Shown: positions 7,832-15,805, counted from the stretch's first letter. The stretch is DNA of 64,000 bases from Bacteroidota bacterium (GCA_023460855.1 JAEWOS010000029.1:1-64000), one strand, 5' to 3'. The notes: generated by a model from the letters alone, not told the origin. A program made the numbers and translations.

Positions 7832-8395
7832 TTAGTTTAAATAAAACTGATCATCCTTCCAATGCTTAGGATTATTTTTAATGTAGTTTTTGATTTTCGA
7901 CATTGATTTTTCATCTTTGATTATCTGATCATGATATCCAGATTGCCAGCTAAATTCAGAATTTGTTTTTCTAATTTCTGATGTTACTCTGCCTTTAAAC
8001 CATCTTATAATTCTGGATAAATTCTGGTGAAACATTGGATTTTTATGATTTGCGAATCCACCTTTATCGAAATTCATGAAATATTTTCTTATGTCTACAT
8101 CATTTTCAATGTCAGTTCTGTCTTTTTTGATCGTGATGATCCCGTAAAAATGATTTGGCATTATAACGAAACTATTCAGAATAGTAAATTGAAATTTCTG
8201 TTCAATTTCTTTACATATAGTCTCAACTATTTCTCCCAAGGCATTTAAATTCATTACGTTATCTTGTATCGAACCAAATAAATTTAATCTGTTTGCAACA
8301 CAAATAGTAATAAAATAAGAACAATTTTGACCATAGTCCCAATTTTTGAGCCTCATAGAATCAGTACTATATTTACCTTGAAATTTGTTCATCAA
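7832..8395 (-). CDS. REP-associated tyrosine transposase (RAYT, Y1/IS200-like), HUH motif altered
   Basis: A 187-residue protein with the RAYT signature: STDSMRLKNWDYG near the start, YFITIC, the MPNH block near residue 100, and FSWQSGYHDQIIKDEKS holding the presumed catalytic tyrosine. These enzymes process REP hairpins in single-stranded form. Here the metal-binding HUH pair reads H-F-Y (codon TAC in place of CAC), so one of the two histidines is lost and activity is doubtful. Two REP-like hairpins lie 70-130 bp upstream of its start (8465-8526). It sits inside the phenylacetate cluster between a lipoprotein gene and paaZ and is a likely late arrival. Confidence 0.85.
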   Translation of the reverse strand: MMNKFQGKYSTDSMRLKNWDYGQNCSYFITICVANRLNLFGSIQDNVMNLNALGEIVETICKEIEQKFQFTILNSFVIMPNHFYGIITIKKDRTDIENDVDIRKYFMNFDKGGFANHKNPMFHQNLSRIIRWFKGRVTSEIRKTNSEFSWQSGYHDQIIKDEKSMSKIKNYIKNNPKHWKDDQFYLN

Positions 8396-8464
8396 TAAAA
8401 TGTTTCAAATTTATTAATTCATACTGCTGTTTATTATCTAAATATAAATTGAATCCAAGACTAT

Positions 8465-8526
8465 AGGCGATAAATCGCCTCTCTACTTGATATATCATTA
8501 CGATAAATTCTAGGCGATAAATGCCT
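8465..8526. repeat. Pair of REP-like hairpins next to the RAYT gene
   Basis: AGGCGATAAATCGCCT at 8465-8480 is a perfect 7-bp-arm palindrome followed by CTCT; AGGCGATAAATGCCT at 8512-8526 is a near copy with a partly lost arm, also followed by CTCT. Read on the minus strand each is AGAG + GGC...GCC, i.e. a tetranucleotide next to a hairpin, the layout RAYT enzymes recognise. The two copies are in the same orientation 47 bp apart. They lie in the 138-bp gap upstream of the RAYT start. Confidence 0.75.
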
Positions 8527-8533
8527 CTCTGCG

Positions 8534-9217
8534 TCATTTATTTTCAGCTTTCAACCCGATGTCTTCCAATGAAAAAACCTCATAATTGAAATCCTTTCCG
8601 TGAACCATTTTTGCATATTCTTCCACAGTTTGAAGAAATCCAGCTTCCTTGCGGAGTTCATTAACATTTTTGGGATCCTGAATCGGCCAAATTATCGTTT
8701 TTCCTTCCACCGTTGCAGATTGGGAACCGTAGATCTGATTTTTACCGTGATACATAAGATTTCGGTCTTCTGTTAACGCCAACGACTGCTTTGAAATATC
8801 TCCTTTCTGTGCTGCCTCTCTTAGCATTGGCAAATATTTTTCGATCATTTTTGGATCAGAATGCTGAATGATTAACCAGGCAGTTTCATTTTCCGGGGTT
8901 CCTACCTGATTTTTTCCGGGATAGCTGTGCTTTGCAATGATTTCTTCAATGCGCTTTTGATTTTCGCTGTCTATCTGAACCATAACTGATTTGTAATTAT
9001 TCTTTAGATAAACAGGATCAAAGCCTGTAAGTTTTGCTAATCTATTAATCGTATCATTTGACGTTTTATCAGTCATTAATCTGATAGCTTGATCTTTAAA
9101 CCGAATCTTCGCCAGTTCTTTTTTCAACTCCGGATTGATCCCGTTTTTCGGTTCTGACGCCTTATCGCAGGCAAACAGAGTAAAAAGCAAAAATAAATAC
9201 AGCGGGATTTTCATCAT
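8534..9217 (-). CDS. DUF6624-type lipoprotein
   Basis: A 227-residue protein with a lipoprotein signal peptide (LYLFLLFTLFAC, Cys17). The block ETAWLIIQHSD...LPMLREAAQKGD...ALTEDRNLMYHGKNQIYGSQ fits the DUF6624 family as I remember it; that family has no known function. It starts 6 bp after paaI ends and is in the same direction, so it is probably co-transcribed, but nothing links it to phenylacetate breakdown. It would be anchored in the periplasmic face of a membrane. Confidence 0.75.
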   Translation of the reverse strand: MMKIPLYLFLLFTLFACDKASEPKNGINPELKKELAKIRFKDQAIRLMTDKTSNDTINRLAKLTGFDPVYLKNNYKSVMVQIDSENQKRIEEIIAKHSYPGKNQVGTPENETAWLIIQHSDPKMIEKYLPMLREAAQKGDISKQSLALTEDRNLMYHGKNQIYGSQSATVEGKTIIWPIQDPKNVNELRKEAGFLQTVEEYAKMVHGKDFNYEVFSLEDIGLKAENK

Positions 9218-9222
9218 CAGAA

Positions 9223-9636
9223 TTACAAATCCGTTACCTTTTTATCAATTTTATAAACCGTACCTCTAAAAGTGGCAACCATTACTTTGTGCTGATTGGT
9301 AATCGTAATATCATACACAGCAGTTCTCCTCGTATCGGCCATCAGAATGCTTTCGGCAATTAAAGTGTCGCCCATTCTCACAGCTTTTGTAAATGAAATC
9401 ATGCAGTTTAATGCCACAGAAGCATCGTTCGTATTGTTTGAGGAAAAAGCGAGGGCAGAATCGGCAAATGCGAAAGTAATTCCGCCATGAACCGTTTTCA
9501 GTCCGTTGATCATTTCCTCACGAACCGGCATTTCCAGAAGACAGTATTTTTCGCGGACTTCAATCAGTTTTATTCCCATCCATTTGGAGAATTCATCCTG
9601 ATTGAGCATATATTGGACAAGTTCGAAAGGTGTCAT
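9223..9636 (-). CDS. paaI: PaaI hotdog-fold acyl-CoA thioesterase
   Basis: A 137-residue single hotdog domain with the PaaI-type active-site segment NGLKTVHGGITFAFADSALAFSSN, followed by the strand VALNCMISFTKAVRMGDTL. PaaI releases CoA from hydroxyphenylacetyl-CoA and related dead-end intermediates, which protects the CoA pool during phenylacetate breakdown. Length and start (ATG at 9636) are normal. It lies 35 bp downstream of paaH, with a repeat tract in between. Confidence 0.9.
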   Translation of the reverse strand: MTPFELVQYMLNQDEFSKWMGIKLIEVREKYCLLEMPVREEMINGLKTVHGGITFAFADSALAFSSNNTNDASVALNCMISFTKAVRMGDTLIAESILMADTRRTAVYDITITNQHKVMVATFRGTVYKIDKKVTDL

Positions 9637-9644
9637 GATTTATT

Positions 9645-9680
9645 CAGGGTTCTGGGTTAAAAGCTTAACGTTCAAAGTTT
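9645..9680. repeat. 7-nt periodic tract overlapping the paaH stop codon
   Basis: CAGGGTT, CTGGGTT, an 8-mer AAAAGCTT, AACGTTC and AAAGTTT follow each other from 9645. The last two are the GAACTTT-type unit on the other strand. The tract covers the paaI-paaH gap, and the paaH stop codon (TGA, 9672-9674) lies inside it. Confidence 0.55.
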
Positions 9681-10838
9681 ACGGAGTAACGGGCTTTGTC
9701 GGTAGCGTTCTTCCTGATATTCCCCGTACAGATTTTGTAAGGTTTCGGAAATTTTCTGATATCCGATTTCTTCTCCCCATTTTAATAAACCTTTCGGATA
9801 ATTAACGCCTTTCTGCATTGCTAACTCAATATCTTCATCGGAAGCAATCTGTAACCGTTTCGCTTCCACCGCTTCATTGATCAGCATAGAAATAATTCGC
9901 ATGAAAACCGTTTCACACAGATTTTCATCTTTCTCAGCGACGGGTTTTTCAGTGTTTTCCGCATAATCGTAAAAACCTTTTCCGGTTTTTCTGCCGTGGA
10001 GTTTAGCTTCCGACATTCGTTGCTGAAGCAGCGACGGTTTGTATTTAGGATCGTAGAAATAATCTTTGTAAACGGTTGTAGTCACCGAATAATTTACATC
10101 AATTCCGATTAAATCCATCAGTTCGAAAGGTCCCATGCGGAAATTTCCAAGTGTTTTCATCGCTTCATCCACCTGTTCCGGAGTTGCGATATTTTCTTCA
10201 ACAATCCTTAAAGCTTCGCCATAAAAAGGGCGTGCAATTCTGTTCACAATAAATCCGGGAATATCTTTCGCAATCACTGGGATTTTACCCCAGGACTTCA
10301 TCAGTTCGTAAATTTCCTGCGGAAGATTCTTCTCTGTTAACAGTCCGGGAATCACCTCTACCAAAGGCATTAAGGGAGCCGGATTGAAAAAATGAATACC
10401 GATAAACCTCGCCGGATTTTTTAAATCAGCTGAAAGTGAAGTTATCGAAATTGAGGACGTGTTGGAGCCAATGATACAGTTATCTGAGACGTTCGATTCC
10501 AGTTCTGCAAAAACTTTCTTCTTGATCTCTGCATTTTCGATGATTGCTTCGATAACGAGACCACAATCTTTAAGTTGTGAAAGATCATTGCATGATTTTA
10601 TTCTCGCAAAAATTTCGTCTGCCGATTCTCCAGTAAGTTTGCCTTTTTCGATGAGCCTGTCAAAGGTTTTACGCAAACCCTCCATCGATTTTTCGGTCTG
10701 TTCGGAATTCACGTCAAACAGAAAAACTTCGCAACCGTTTGTCGCTGCGACCTGTGCGATGCCGATTCCCATCGTTCCGGAACCGATCACACCAACTTTA
10801 GAAATTTGAGAATTAAGATTTAAGTTTTGAGAATTCAT
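9672..10838 (-). CDS. paaH: PaaH 3-hydroxyadipyl-CoA dehydrogenase (3-hydroxyacyl-CoA dehydrogenase)
   Basis: A 388-residue NAD-dependent dehydrogenase. The Rossmann motif is VGVIGSGTMGIGIAQVAA at about residues 15-33, followed by the NTSSISITSLS and HFFNPAPLMPLVEVI signatures with the catalytic His. The C-terminal domain (PGFIVNRIARPFYGEALRI...) is complete, and a second shorter one (INEAVEAKRLQIASDEDIELAMQKG) follows, so it is longer than the ~280-residue type but shorter than E. coli PaaH. It oxidises 3-hydroxyadipyl-CoA to 3-oxoadipyl-CoA. The last residues LRKL and the stop are encoded within a repeat tract. Confidence 0.92.
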   Translation of the reverse strand: MNSQNLNLNSQISKVGVIGSGTMGIGIAQVAATNGCEVFLFDVNSEQTEKSMEGLRKTFDRLIEKGKLTGESADEIFARIKSCNDLSQLKDCGLVIEAIIENAEIKKKVFAELESNVSDNCIIGSNTSSISITSLSADLKNPARFIGIHFFNPAPLMPLVEVIPGLLTEKNLPQEIYELMKSWGKIPVIAKDIPGFIVNRIARPFYGEALRIVEENIATPEQVDEAMKTLGNFRMGPFELMDLIGIDVNYSVTTTVYKDYFYDPKYKPSLLQQRMSEAKLHGRKTGKGFYDYAENTEKPVAEKDENLCETVFMRIISMLINEAVEAKRLQIASDEDIELAMQKGVNYPKGLLKWGEEIGYQKISETLQNLYGEYQEERYRQSPLLRKL

Positions 10839-10916
10839 CTAAAATTTTGAAAGTTTTAAATTTACAAAAAAGACAGCTCTGTTGCCAAAACCGTCTTTAA
10901 TTATATTGATTTTCAA

Positions 10917-11717
10917 TTATTTACCTTTATAAACAGGCTTTCTTTTATCATGAAAAGCAGCAATACCTTCCCGGAAATCCTGCGAATTTGCGGCCTCCTG
11001 CTGCAGTTTTGCTTCCAGTTCAAGTTGTTTTTTCAGGGTGTTGTCGTATGATTCTGCAAAAGCTTTTTTGGTCAGTTTCAGTGCTGCTGTCGGCATATCT
11101 GACACTTTTTCCAGAATCTCCATCGATTTGCTCATAAATTCCTCTTCGGAAAATACTTCAGCTACAAGTCCAAGGTTTTTCGCTTCTTCTGCTGAGAGTT
11201 TCTTACCGGTAAATGCCAGATAATTAGCCATTTGCCGGCCAACCAGTTTCGGAAGAAAATAGGTTCCTCCGGTATCCGGAATCAGGCCGATGCCGGAAAA
11301 AGCCTGCGAAAAATAGGCTTTTTCTGAAGCCAGCACAAAATCACAAATCAGCGCAAGCATCGCTCCTGCTCCCACTGCCGGTCCGTTAACCAGGCTGATT
11401 ACCGGTTTTTTGCAACGCGTAAGCTCCAGCACGAGTTCGTTGTAGTAATTGCTTACGAGTTTCTTGATGATGCTGATGTCGTTTTTCTCATCTTCATCGG
11501 CAAAAGCTGCTGCAAGATCCTGTCCTGAGCAAAAAGCCCTTCCGCGTCCTGAAATAGCTACTGCACGAACTTTATCATCAATACTTGCCGCTGCAAAGAA
11601 TTTGCGAAGTTCATTAAGAGTCGGGCGGTTTAATGCGTTCAGCGTTCCCGGATTATTCAGATACGCAATCATCAGTCTGCCGTCGAAATGGGATTCTACA
11701 TCGAATTGAGTGAACAT
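10917..11717 (-). CDS. paaG: PaaG ring-1,2-epoxyphenylacetyl-CoA isomerase
   Basis: A 266-residue crotonase-family protein with FCSGQDLAAAF (oxyanion hole) and GPAVGAGAMLALICDF. Both hydratase glutamates are missing (Met and Phe at those positions), but GLIPDTGGTYFLPKLVG supplies the aspartate used by PaaG-type isomerases. It converts the unstable ring epoxide to oxepin-CoA, the substrate of PaaZ, and may also move double bonds later in the pathway. It lies 36 bp downstream of paaD. This residue pattern makes it the better PaaG candidate than the other crotonase at 3864-4628. Confidence 0.92.
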   Translation of the reverse strand: MFTQFDVESHFDGRLMIAYLNNPGTLNALNRPTLNELRKFFAAASIDDKVRAVAISGRGRAFCSGQDLAAAFADEDEKNDISIIKKLVSNYYNELVLELTRCKKPVISLVNGPAVGAGAMLALICDFVLASEKAYFSQAFSGIGLIPDTGGTYFLPKLVGRQMANYLAFTGKKLSAEEAKNLGLVAEVFSEEEFMSKSMEILEKVSDMPTAALKLTKKAFAESYDNTLKKQLELEAKLQQEAANSQDFREGIAAFHDKRKPVYKGK

Positions 11718-11753
11718 AATTTAGTTTATTTTTTAATTGATTTTTGTCCTGTT

Positions 11754-12218
11754 TTAATGACATTTGAAATAATCGAATGGTTCAAGGCAATCATTGCACT
11801 GATAGCTTGCTTTGCAGAGTGTGGAACCGAATCTGCTGATCTGCGTGGTATTTTCCGAGCCGCATCGCGGACATTTTTTCGGAACGTTCAGATGGTTCTG
11901 ATCGGCACCTTTTTCGGGCGGTGTAATTCCGTAAACGCGGAGTTTTTCGCGGGCTTCATCGGTAATCCAGTCCGTTGTCCAGACCGGAAACATTTGCGTA
12001 AACACTTTTGCGGTAATCCCTTTTTCTTTAAACAGTTTGATAATATCTTCCTCAATATTGAACATGGCGGGACATGCTGAATAAGTCGGAGTAATAATGA
12101 TCTCAGCTTCATTTTCAGAAATCATTTTCGCATCGCGGACAATTCCGAGTTCCACAATATTGATCACGGGAATTTCGGGATCAGGAATCTGGGATAATAT
12201 TTCTTTTAAATCTGCCAA
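11754..12218 (-). CDS. paaD: PaaD, Fe-S assembly-type subunit of phenylacetyl-CoA epoxidase system
   Basis: A 154-residue protein: N-terminal MIP18/DUF59-type domain (IPDPEIPVINIVELGIVRD, TPTYSACPAMFNIEED) and a C-terminal zinc-ribbon-like region with CPRCGSENTTQISRFGSTLCKASYQC and CNDCLEPFDYFKC. PaaD is needed for epoxidase maturation, probably by delivering an Fe-S cluster to PaaE. It lies 21 bp after paaC, in the usual ABCD order. Confidence 0.95.
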   Translation of the reverse strand: MADLKEILSQIPDPEIPVINIVELGIVRDAKMISENEAEIIITPTYSACPAMFNIEEDIIKLFKEKGITAKVFTQMFPVWTTDWITDEAREKLRVYGITPPEKGADQNHLNVPKKCPRCGSENTTQISRFGSTLCKASYQCNDCLEPFDYFKCH

Positions 12219-12239
12219 TTTATAATTTACACTAAATTC

Positions 12240-12980
12240 TTACCACGCACAGTCAGGATAAGTTCGCTGCATGTACTGCAGTTCGCAAAGAATAAAGCCG
12301 AACCATTCTGTGTGAATTCCTTTTCTGCTGCCTTTCTGCATCCAGGTTTCAGCAGGAACTTCCAGTCCGAACACTGCAAAATCCGACGAAATTTTTGCCA
12401 TCCACGATTCATGCAAAGCTTTGGACGAAGGAATGATATCCAGTTCAACGAGTTTCTGTTCGTCATCAACCTCTGCAAATAAACCGCCGGTGTATTCCCA
12501 CAGGTTTTCCAGCGCAGCTTTCAGTCTGGTTCTGCTTTCCTCAGTTCCCTGAGCGAAAACGCGCATCCAGGTTTCGGTGTGCGTGTAATGGTAACGGACT
12601 TCTTTCAAAGATTTGATTGCCACTGCGCGTAAATCTTCGTCTGCAGAATTACTCAGCGCCTCGTAAAGCACATTCTGATAAACAGCAAAAAAGTAAGCTT
12701 TCAGAATTGTGTTGGCATAATCGCCGTTCGGAAGTTCGGTGAGCTGCGCATTCAGGTAATCTTTTTCCACACGCTTCATCGCGAAATCGTCTACTGTACG
12801 TCCGTCTGCAAAATGTTTTACAGCAATATTGTATAGATTATTCGCCTGTCCGAGCTGATCGAGTGCGATATTGATAATCGCGATGTCCTCTTCAAGATAA
12901 GGCCCTTTTCCGCACCATTCGGAGAGTCTTTGCCCCATGATCAGTGAATCGTCGGCGAGTTTTAAAATATAGTTTTTCAT
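12240..12980 (-). CDS. paaC: PaaC, structural subunit of phenylacetyl-CoA 1,2-epoxidase
   Basis: A 246-residue ferritin-like helical protein with the PaaC blocks LADDSLIMGQRLSEWCGKGP, EDIAIINIALDQLGQA and ALKEVRYHYTHTETWMRVFAQG-type segments. PaaC forms the stable structural dimer partner of catalytic PaaA and has lost the diiron ligands of its fold. It acts in the cytoplasm as part of the PaaABCE epoxidase. A 66-bp spacer made of heptamer repeats separates it from paaB. Confidence 0.95.
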   Translation of the reverse strand: MKNYILKLADDSLIMGQRLSEWCGKGPYLEEDIAIINIALDQLGQANNLYNIAVKHFADGRTVDDFAMKRVEKDYLNAQLTELPNGDYANTILKAYFFAVYQNVLYEALSNSADEDLRAVAIKSLKEVRYHYTHTETWMRVFAQGTEESRTRLKAALENLWEYTGGLFAEVDDEQKLVELDIIPSSKALHESWMAKISSDFAVFGLEVPAETWMQKGSRKGIHTEWFGFILCELQYMQRTYPDCAW

Positions 12981-12993
12981 GTTGTCGCTTTAA

Positions 12994-13049
12994 GCAACAG
13001 GCAGGAAGCAGGAGGCATTAAGCATACTGCATATTGCCTGCGGCATTTA
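12994..13049. repeat. Eight-copy degenerate heptamer array, unit GCAnnnn
   Basis: Starting at 12994 eight consecutive 7-mers begin GCA (seven copies) or GCC (one copy): GCAACAG, GCAGGAA, GCAGGAG, GCATTAA and so on to GCATTTA at 13043-13049. There is no indel in 56 bp. It fills the paaB-paaC gap, and its last unit contains the paaB stop codon (TAA, 13047-13049 on the minus strand). Confidence 0.85.
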
Positions 13050-13328
13050 CATATTCTTTACGTCAGTCGGAATCTGATAAAAAGTAGGATGACGGTACAG
13101 TTTGTCGTCTGCCGGATCGAAGAAAGCTTCCTTGTCGATTCCTTCACTGGTTACCAGATATTTGGACGGAACCACCCAGATTGATGTACCTTCTCCCCTT
13201 CTTGTATACACGTCTCGTGCATTTTGCAGTGCCATTTCTGCAGTTGCTGCCTGTACTGTTCCTGCGTGTTTGTGAGAAAGTCCGGGTTTTGTCTGGATAA
13301 AAACTTCCCACATATCTAGATTATTCAT
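13047..13328 (-). CDS. paaB: PaaB, small subunit of phenylacetyl-CoA epoxidase
   Basis: About 93 residues starting MNNLDMWEVFIQTKPGLSH, with HAGTVQAATAEMALQNARDVYTRRGEG and SIWVVPSKYL, the typical PaaB core. PaaB bridges the PaaAC heterodimers of the epoxidase. I place the start at the ATG ending at 13328; the longer open frame to 13355 would need a TTG and adds residues translated from the repeat spacer that the family lacks. The ATG itself is formed by the last base triplet of that repeat. Confidence 0.93.
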   Translation of the reverse strand: MNNLDMWEVFIQTKPGLSHKHAGTVQAATAEMALQNARDVYTRRGEGTSIWVVPSKYLVTSEGIDKEAFFDPADDKLYRHPTFYQIPTDVKNM

Positions 13329-13347
13329 TTGAGATTTGAAATTTGAG
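13327..13347. repeat. Three-copy heptamer array, unit ATTTGAG
   Basis: ATTTGAG (13327), ATTTGAA (13334) and ATTTGAG (13341) form an exact 7-nt period between paaA and paaB. The paaB start codon overlaps its first unit. Confidence 0.65.
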
Positions 13348-13355
13348 ATTACCAA

Positions 13356-14294
13356 TTAATTCTGTTTCGCCTTCTGATTTTCAGCATATGCCATTGCCGC
13401 TTCTTTTACCCATGCATTTTCTGCCTGCGCTTTTCTCTTGGTTTCAAGGCGTTTTTTATTTGCCGGGCCATTTCCTTTCAGCACTTCGTAGAATTCATCC
13501 CACGGAAGTTCAGAAAATTCGTAATGACCGGTTTCTTCATTAAATTTCAGATTTTCATCCGGAACAGTAAGTCCTAAAAATTCAGCCTGAGGAACTGTAA
13601 CATCAACAAAACGCTGACGCAGAGAATCGTTACTCTCCCTTTTCACGCGGTAATTCATTGATTTCTGTGAATTCGGAGATGCCTCATCATTCGGACCAAA
13701 CATCATTAAAGCCGGCCACCAGAAACGGTTCAGTGCATCCTGGGCAAGCTGTTTCTGCTCTTTTGTTCCACGGCAGAGTGTCATCAGAATTTCGTAGCCT
13801 TGTCTCTGGTGAAACGATTCTTCCTTACAGATTCTTACCATCGCTCTGGAATATGGTCCGTACGAATTTCCCATCAGCATTACCTGATTCATAATTGCAG
13901 CACCGTCAACCAGCCAGCCAATTGCTCCGATATCTGCCCAGCTTAAAGCCGGATAATTAAAAATGCTGGAATATTTAGCTTTTCCTGCAAGCATATCGTT
14001 GTATGTACTGTCGCGGTCTGCAGCAACAGAACCGTCACCAAGTGTTTCGGTGGCGGCGTACAGATAAAGTCCGTGTCCGGCTTCATCCTGAATTTTTGCA
14101 AGCAGCGCCATTTTTCTTCTCAGGGAAGGAGCTCTGGAAATCCAGTTGGCTTCGGGAAGCATGCCCACCACTTCGGAATGTGCGTGCTGGGAAATCTGCC
14201 TTACGAGCAATTTTCTGTAATCTTCAGGCATCAGATCTTTCGGTTCTACCTTGTTTTCAGCCTGAACGTATTCTACGAATTTATTTTGATCCAT
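13356..14294 (-). CDS. paaA: PaaA, catalytic diiron subunit of phenylacetyl-CoA 1,2-epoxidase
   Basis: A 312-residue ferritin-like oxygenase. Diiron ligands are visible in the two repeats: [13 protein letters not shown] (E-x2-H) and [15 protein letters not shown] (E-x2-H), with glutamates in earlier helices; [20 protein letters not shown] is also conserved. It inserts one oxygen atom into the ring of phenylacetyl-CoA using electrons from PaaE. Start ATG 14294 and length are normal for the family. Confidence 0.96.
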   Translation of the reverse strand: MDQNKFVEYVQAENKVEPKDLMPEDYRKLLVRQISQHAHSEVVGMLPEANWISRAPSLRRKMALLAKIQDEAGHGLYLYAATETLGDGSVAADRDSTYNDMLAGKAKYSSIFNYPALSWADIGAIGWLVDGAAIMNQVMLMGNSYGPYSRAMVRICKEESFHQRQGYEILMTLCRGTKEQKQLAQDALNRFWWPALMMFGPNDEASPNSQKSMNYRVKRESNDSLRQRFVDVTVPQAEFLGLTVPDENLKFNEETGHYEFSELPWDEFYEVLKGNGPANKKRLETKRKAQAENAWVKEAAMAYAENQKAKQN

Positions 14295-14307
14295 AATTTT
14301 CTAAATT

Positions 14308-14339
14308 TAACAATGTAGCAATGTACCATTGTAACAATA
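14308..14339. repeat. Four-copy octamer array, unit TAACAATG
   Basis: TAACAATG (14308), TAGCAATG (14316), TACCATTG (14324) and TAACAATA (14332) run without indels in the 73-bp gap upstream of paaA. Confidence 0.75.
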
Positions 14340-14367
14340 TTTTGTCCTTTTACTGATCATTTCTACA

Positions 14368-14670
14368 TCAGATTTTTCTGTCAGCCAGATCGTCTTTGGT
14401 ATAAATACCAATCTGACCGTTGATGAATTCACCGGCGACAAAATTTACTGTTTTGTCATCCGATTGTATCACATATTCCTTAAAATAATATACCTGTCCT
14501 TCAAAAGGACCTTTTACTTCCACTTTGCGGTCATTGCAATGCCAGTAATGGTTCCAGATATTAAGTCCTTCCACACGAAAATCTTTGTTGACTTCAATGA
14601 ATGAGGCAAATTTCCAGTCGGTCATAGGCTCTTTATTTTGTTTTATTTTTTTGAGGCGGAATTTTTTCAT
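14368..14670 (-). CDS. Small protein of unknown function between paaE and paaA
   Basis: A 100-residue soluble protein that I do not recognise. It is rich in aromatic residues (WKFASFIEV, WNHYWHC, YYFKEYVI) and predicted as mostly beta strands, with no signal peptide or transmembrane segment. The first 15 residues are very basic; translation could instead begin at the internal Met16 (MTDWKF). It starts 11 bp after paaE and lies upstream of paaA, so it should be co-expressed with the epoxidase. A role in that complex is only a guess from position. Confidence 0.65.
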   Translation of the reverse strand: MKKFRLKKIKQNKEPMTDWKFASFIEVNKDFRVEGLNIWNHYWHCNDRKVEVKGPFEGQVYYFKEYVIQSDDKTVNFVAGEFINGQIGIYTKDDLADRKI

Positions 14671-14681
14671 GTTCCGGAATT

Positions 14682-15770
14682 TTATACATCGTAATTCAGC
14701 ATGACGATATTAGTCACAGGATGACACTGACAGGTAAGTACCATTCCACGTTCTACTTCATCTTCGGTTAAAGCGAAATTTTTCTCCATAAAAACCTCTC
14801 CTTCCATCACCTGCGCTTTACAGGTACAGCAAACGCCGCCTTTACACGCAAACGGAACCGGCAAATGATCATTAAGCGCTTTATCCAGAATGCTTTCTTT
14901 CTTGGAATTCAGGTGAATATTGTACTCGTCGTCGTCTATTATTAACGTTACAAAACTCTCAATATTGGGTATTTTCTTGAATTCCTCGGATTTTTCTGCA
15001 TTGTCCTCATCATCCGGCGCTGCGTAATATTCATACATTACCTGCAGTGAAGGCACTTTCTTTTCCTTTCCGAGATACTGCGAAATACTTTTAATCATTT
15101 CCGATGGTCCGCAAATAAAATATGTTGCTTCCTGCACCGGAATATCGGTAAACCTTTCAAACAGCTGATCCAGTTTCGGCGCACAGATTCTGCCTTCAAA
15201 AAGTTCGTCTTCCGCATGTTTTTCGCGCGACAGCAGATAAACCACTGTAAGCCGTCCTGCAAACTGCGCAGCAAGTTCATCGATCTGCTTCCGGAATATG
15301 ATATCGTTGACACTTCGGTTGCTGAAAAACAGATACGCTTTTGATTTCGGTTCCTGGTAAAGCGCTTCCTTAATATTGGAAAGCACAGGCGAAATTCCGC
15401 TGCCTGCTGCGAGCCCAACGTACATTTTCTCATTAGCAGCATTGTAGTGCGTATAAAAATGTCCCTGCGGAGCAAGAACCTCAACCAGATCTCCTGCTTT
15501 CAGTTCCTGATTCAGATATGTGGAAACCCTGCCGCCTTCCAGATGCTTTACCAGGACTTCGAGTTCTGCGTTACCTTCTGTCGGCGCATTTACAATAGAA
15601 TAACTCCTGCGAAGATCTTCTTCTCCGAACATAAAGCGGACATTGATATACTGCCCCTGTTTAAAACTGAATTCATGACGAAGGTGTTCAGGAATTTCAA
15701 AAGAAATATGAACAGAATCATTGGTTTCCTTCGTTATTTTTGAAACTTTTAACTGATGAAAATGATGCAT
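14682..15770 (-). CDS. paaE: PaaE, reductase subunit of phenylacetyl-CoA epoxidase
   Basis: A 362-residue flavoprotein. The FAD-binding domain has RRSYSIVNAP (R-x-Y-S motif), then NAD(P) binding (GLAAGSGISPVLSNIKEAL, YFICGPSEMI), and a C-terminal plant-type 2Fe-2S domain with cysteines in FACKGGVCCTC and LTCQC. It passes electrons from NADPH to the PaaA diiron site. It is the first gene of the cluster and has a -7 element at 15806-15813. Confidence 0.95.
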   Translation of the reverse strand: MHHFHQLKVSKITKETNDSVHISFEIPEHLRHEFSFKQGQYINVRFMFGEEDLRRSYSIVNAPTEGNAELEVLVKHLEGGRVSTYLNQELKAGDLVEVLAPQGHFYTHYNAANEKMYVGLAAGSGISPVLSNIKEALYQEPKSKAYLFFSNRSVNDIIFRKQIDELAAQFAGRLTVVYLLSREKHAEDELFEGRICAPKLDQLFERFTDIPVQEATYFICGPSEMIKSISQYLGKEKKVPSLQVMYEYYAAPDDEDNAEKSEEFKKIPNIESFVTLIIDDDEYNIHLNSKKESILDKALNDHLPVPFACKGGVCCTCKAQVMEGEVFMEKNFALTEDEVERGMVLTCQCHPVTNIVMLNYDV

Positions 15771-15805
15771 AAAATATCTAAAAAATCACCTTTCGGCAAC
15801 ACTTA

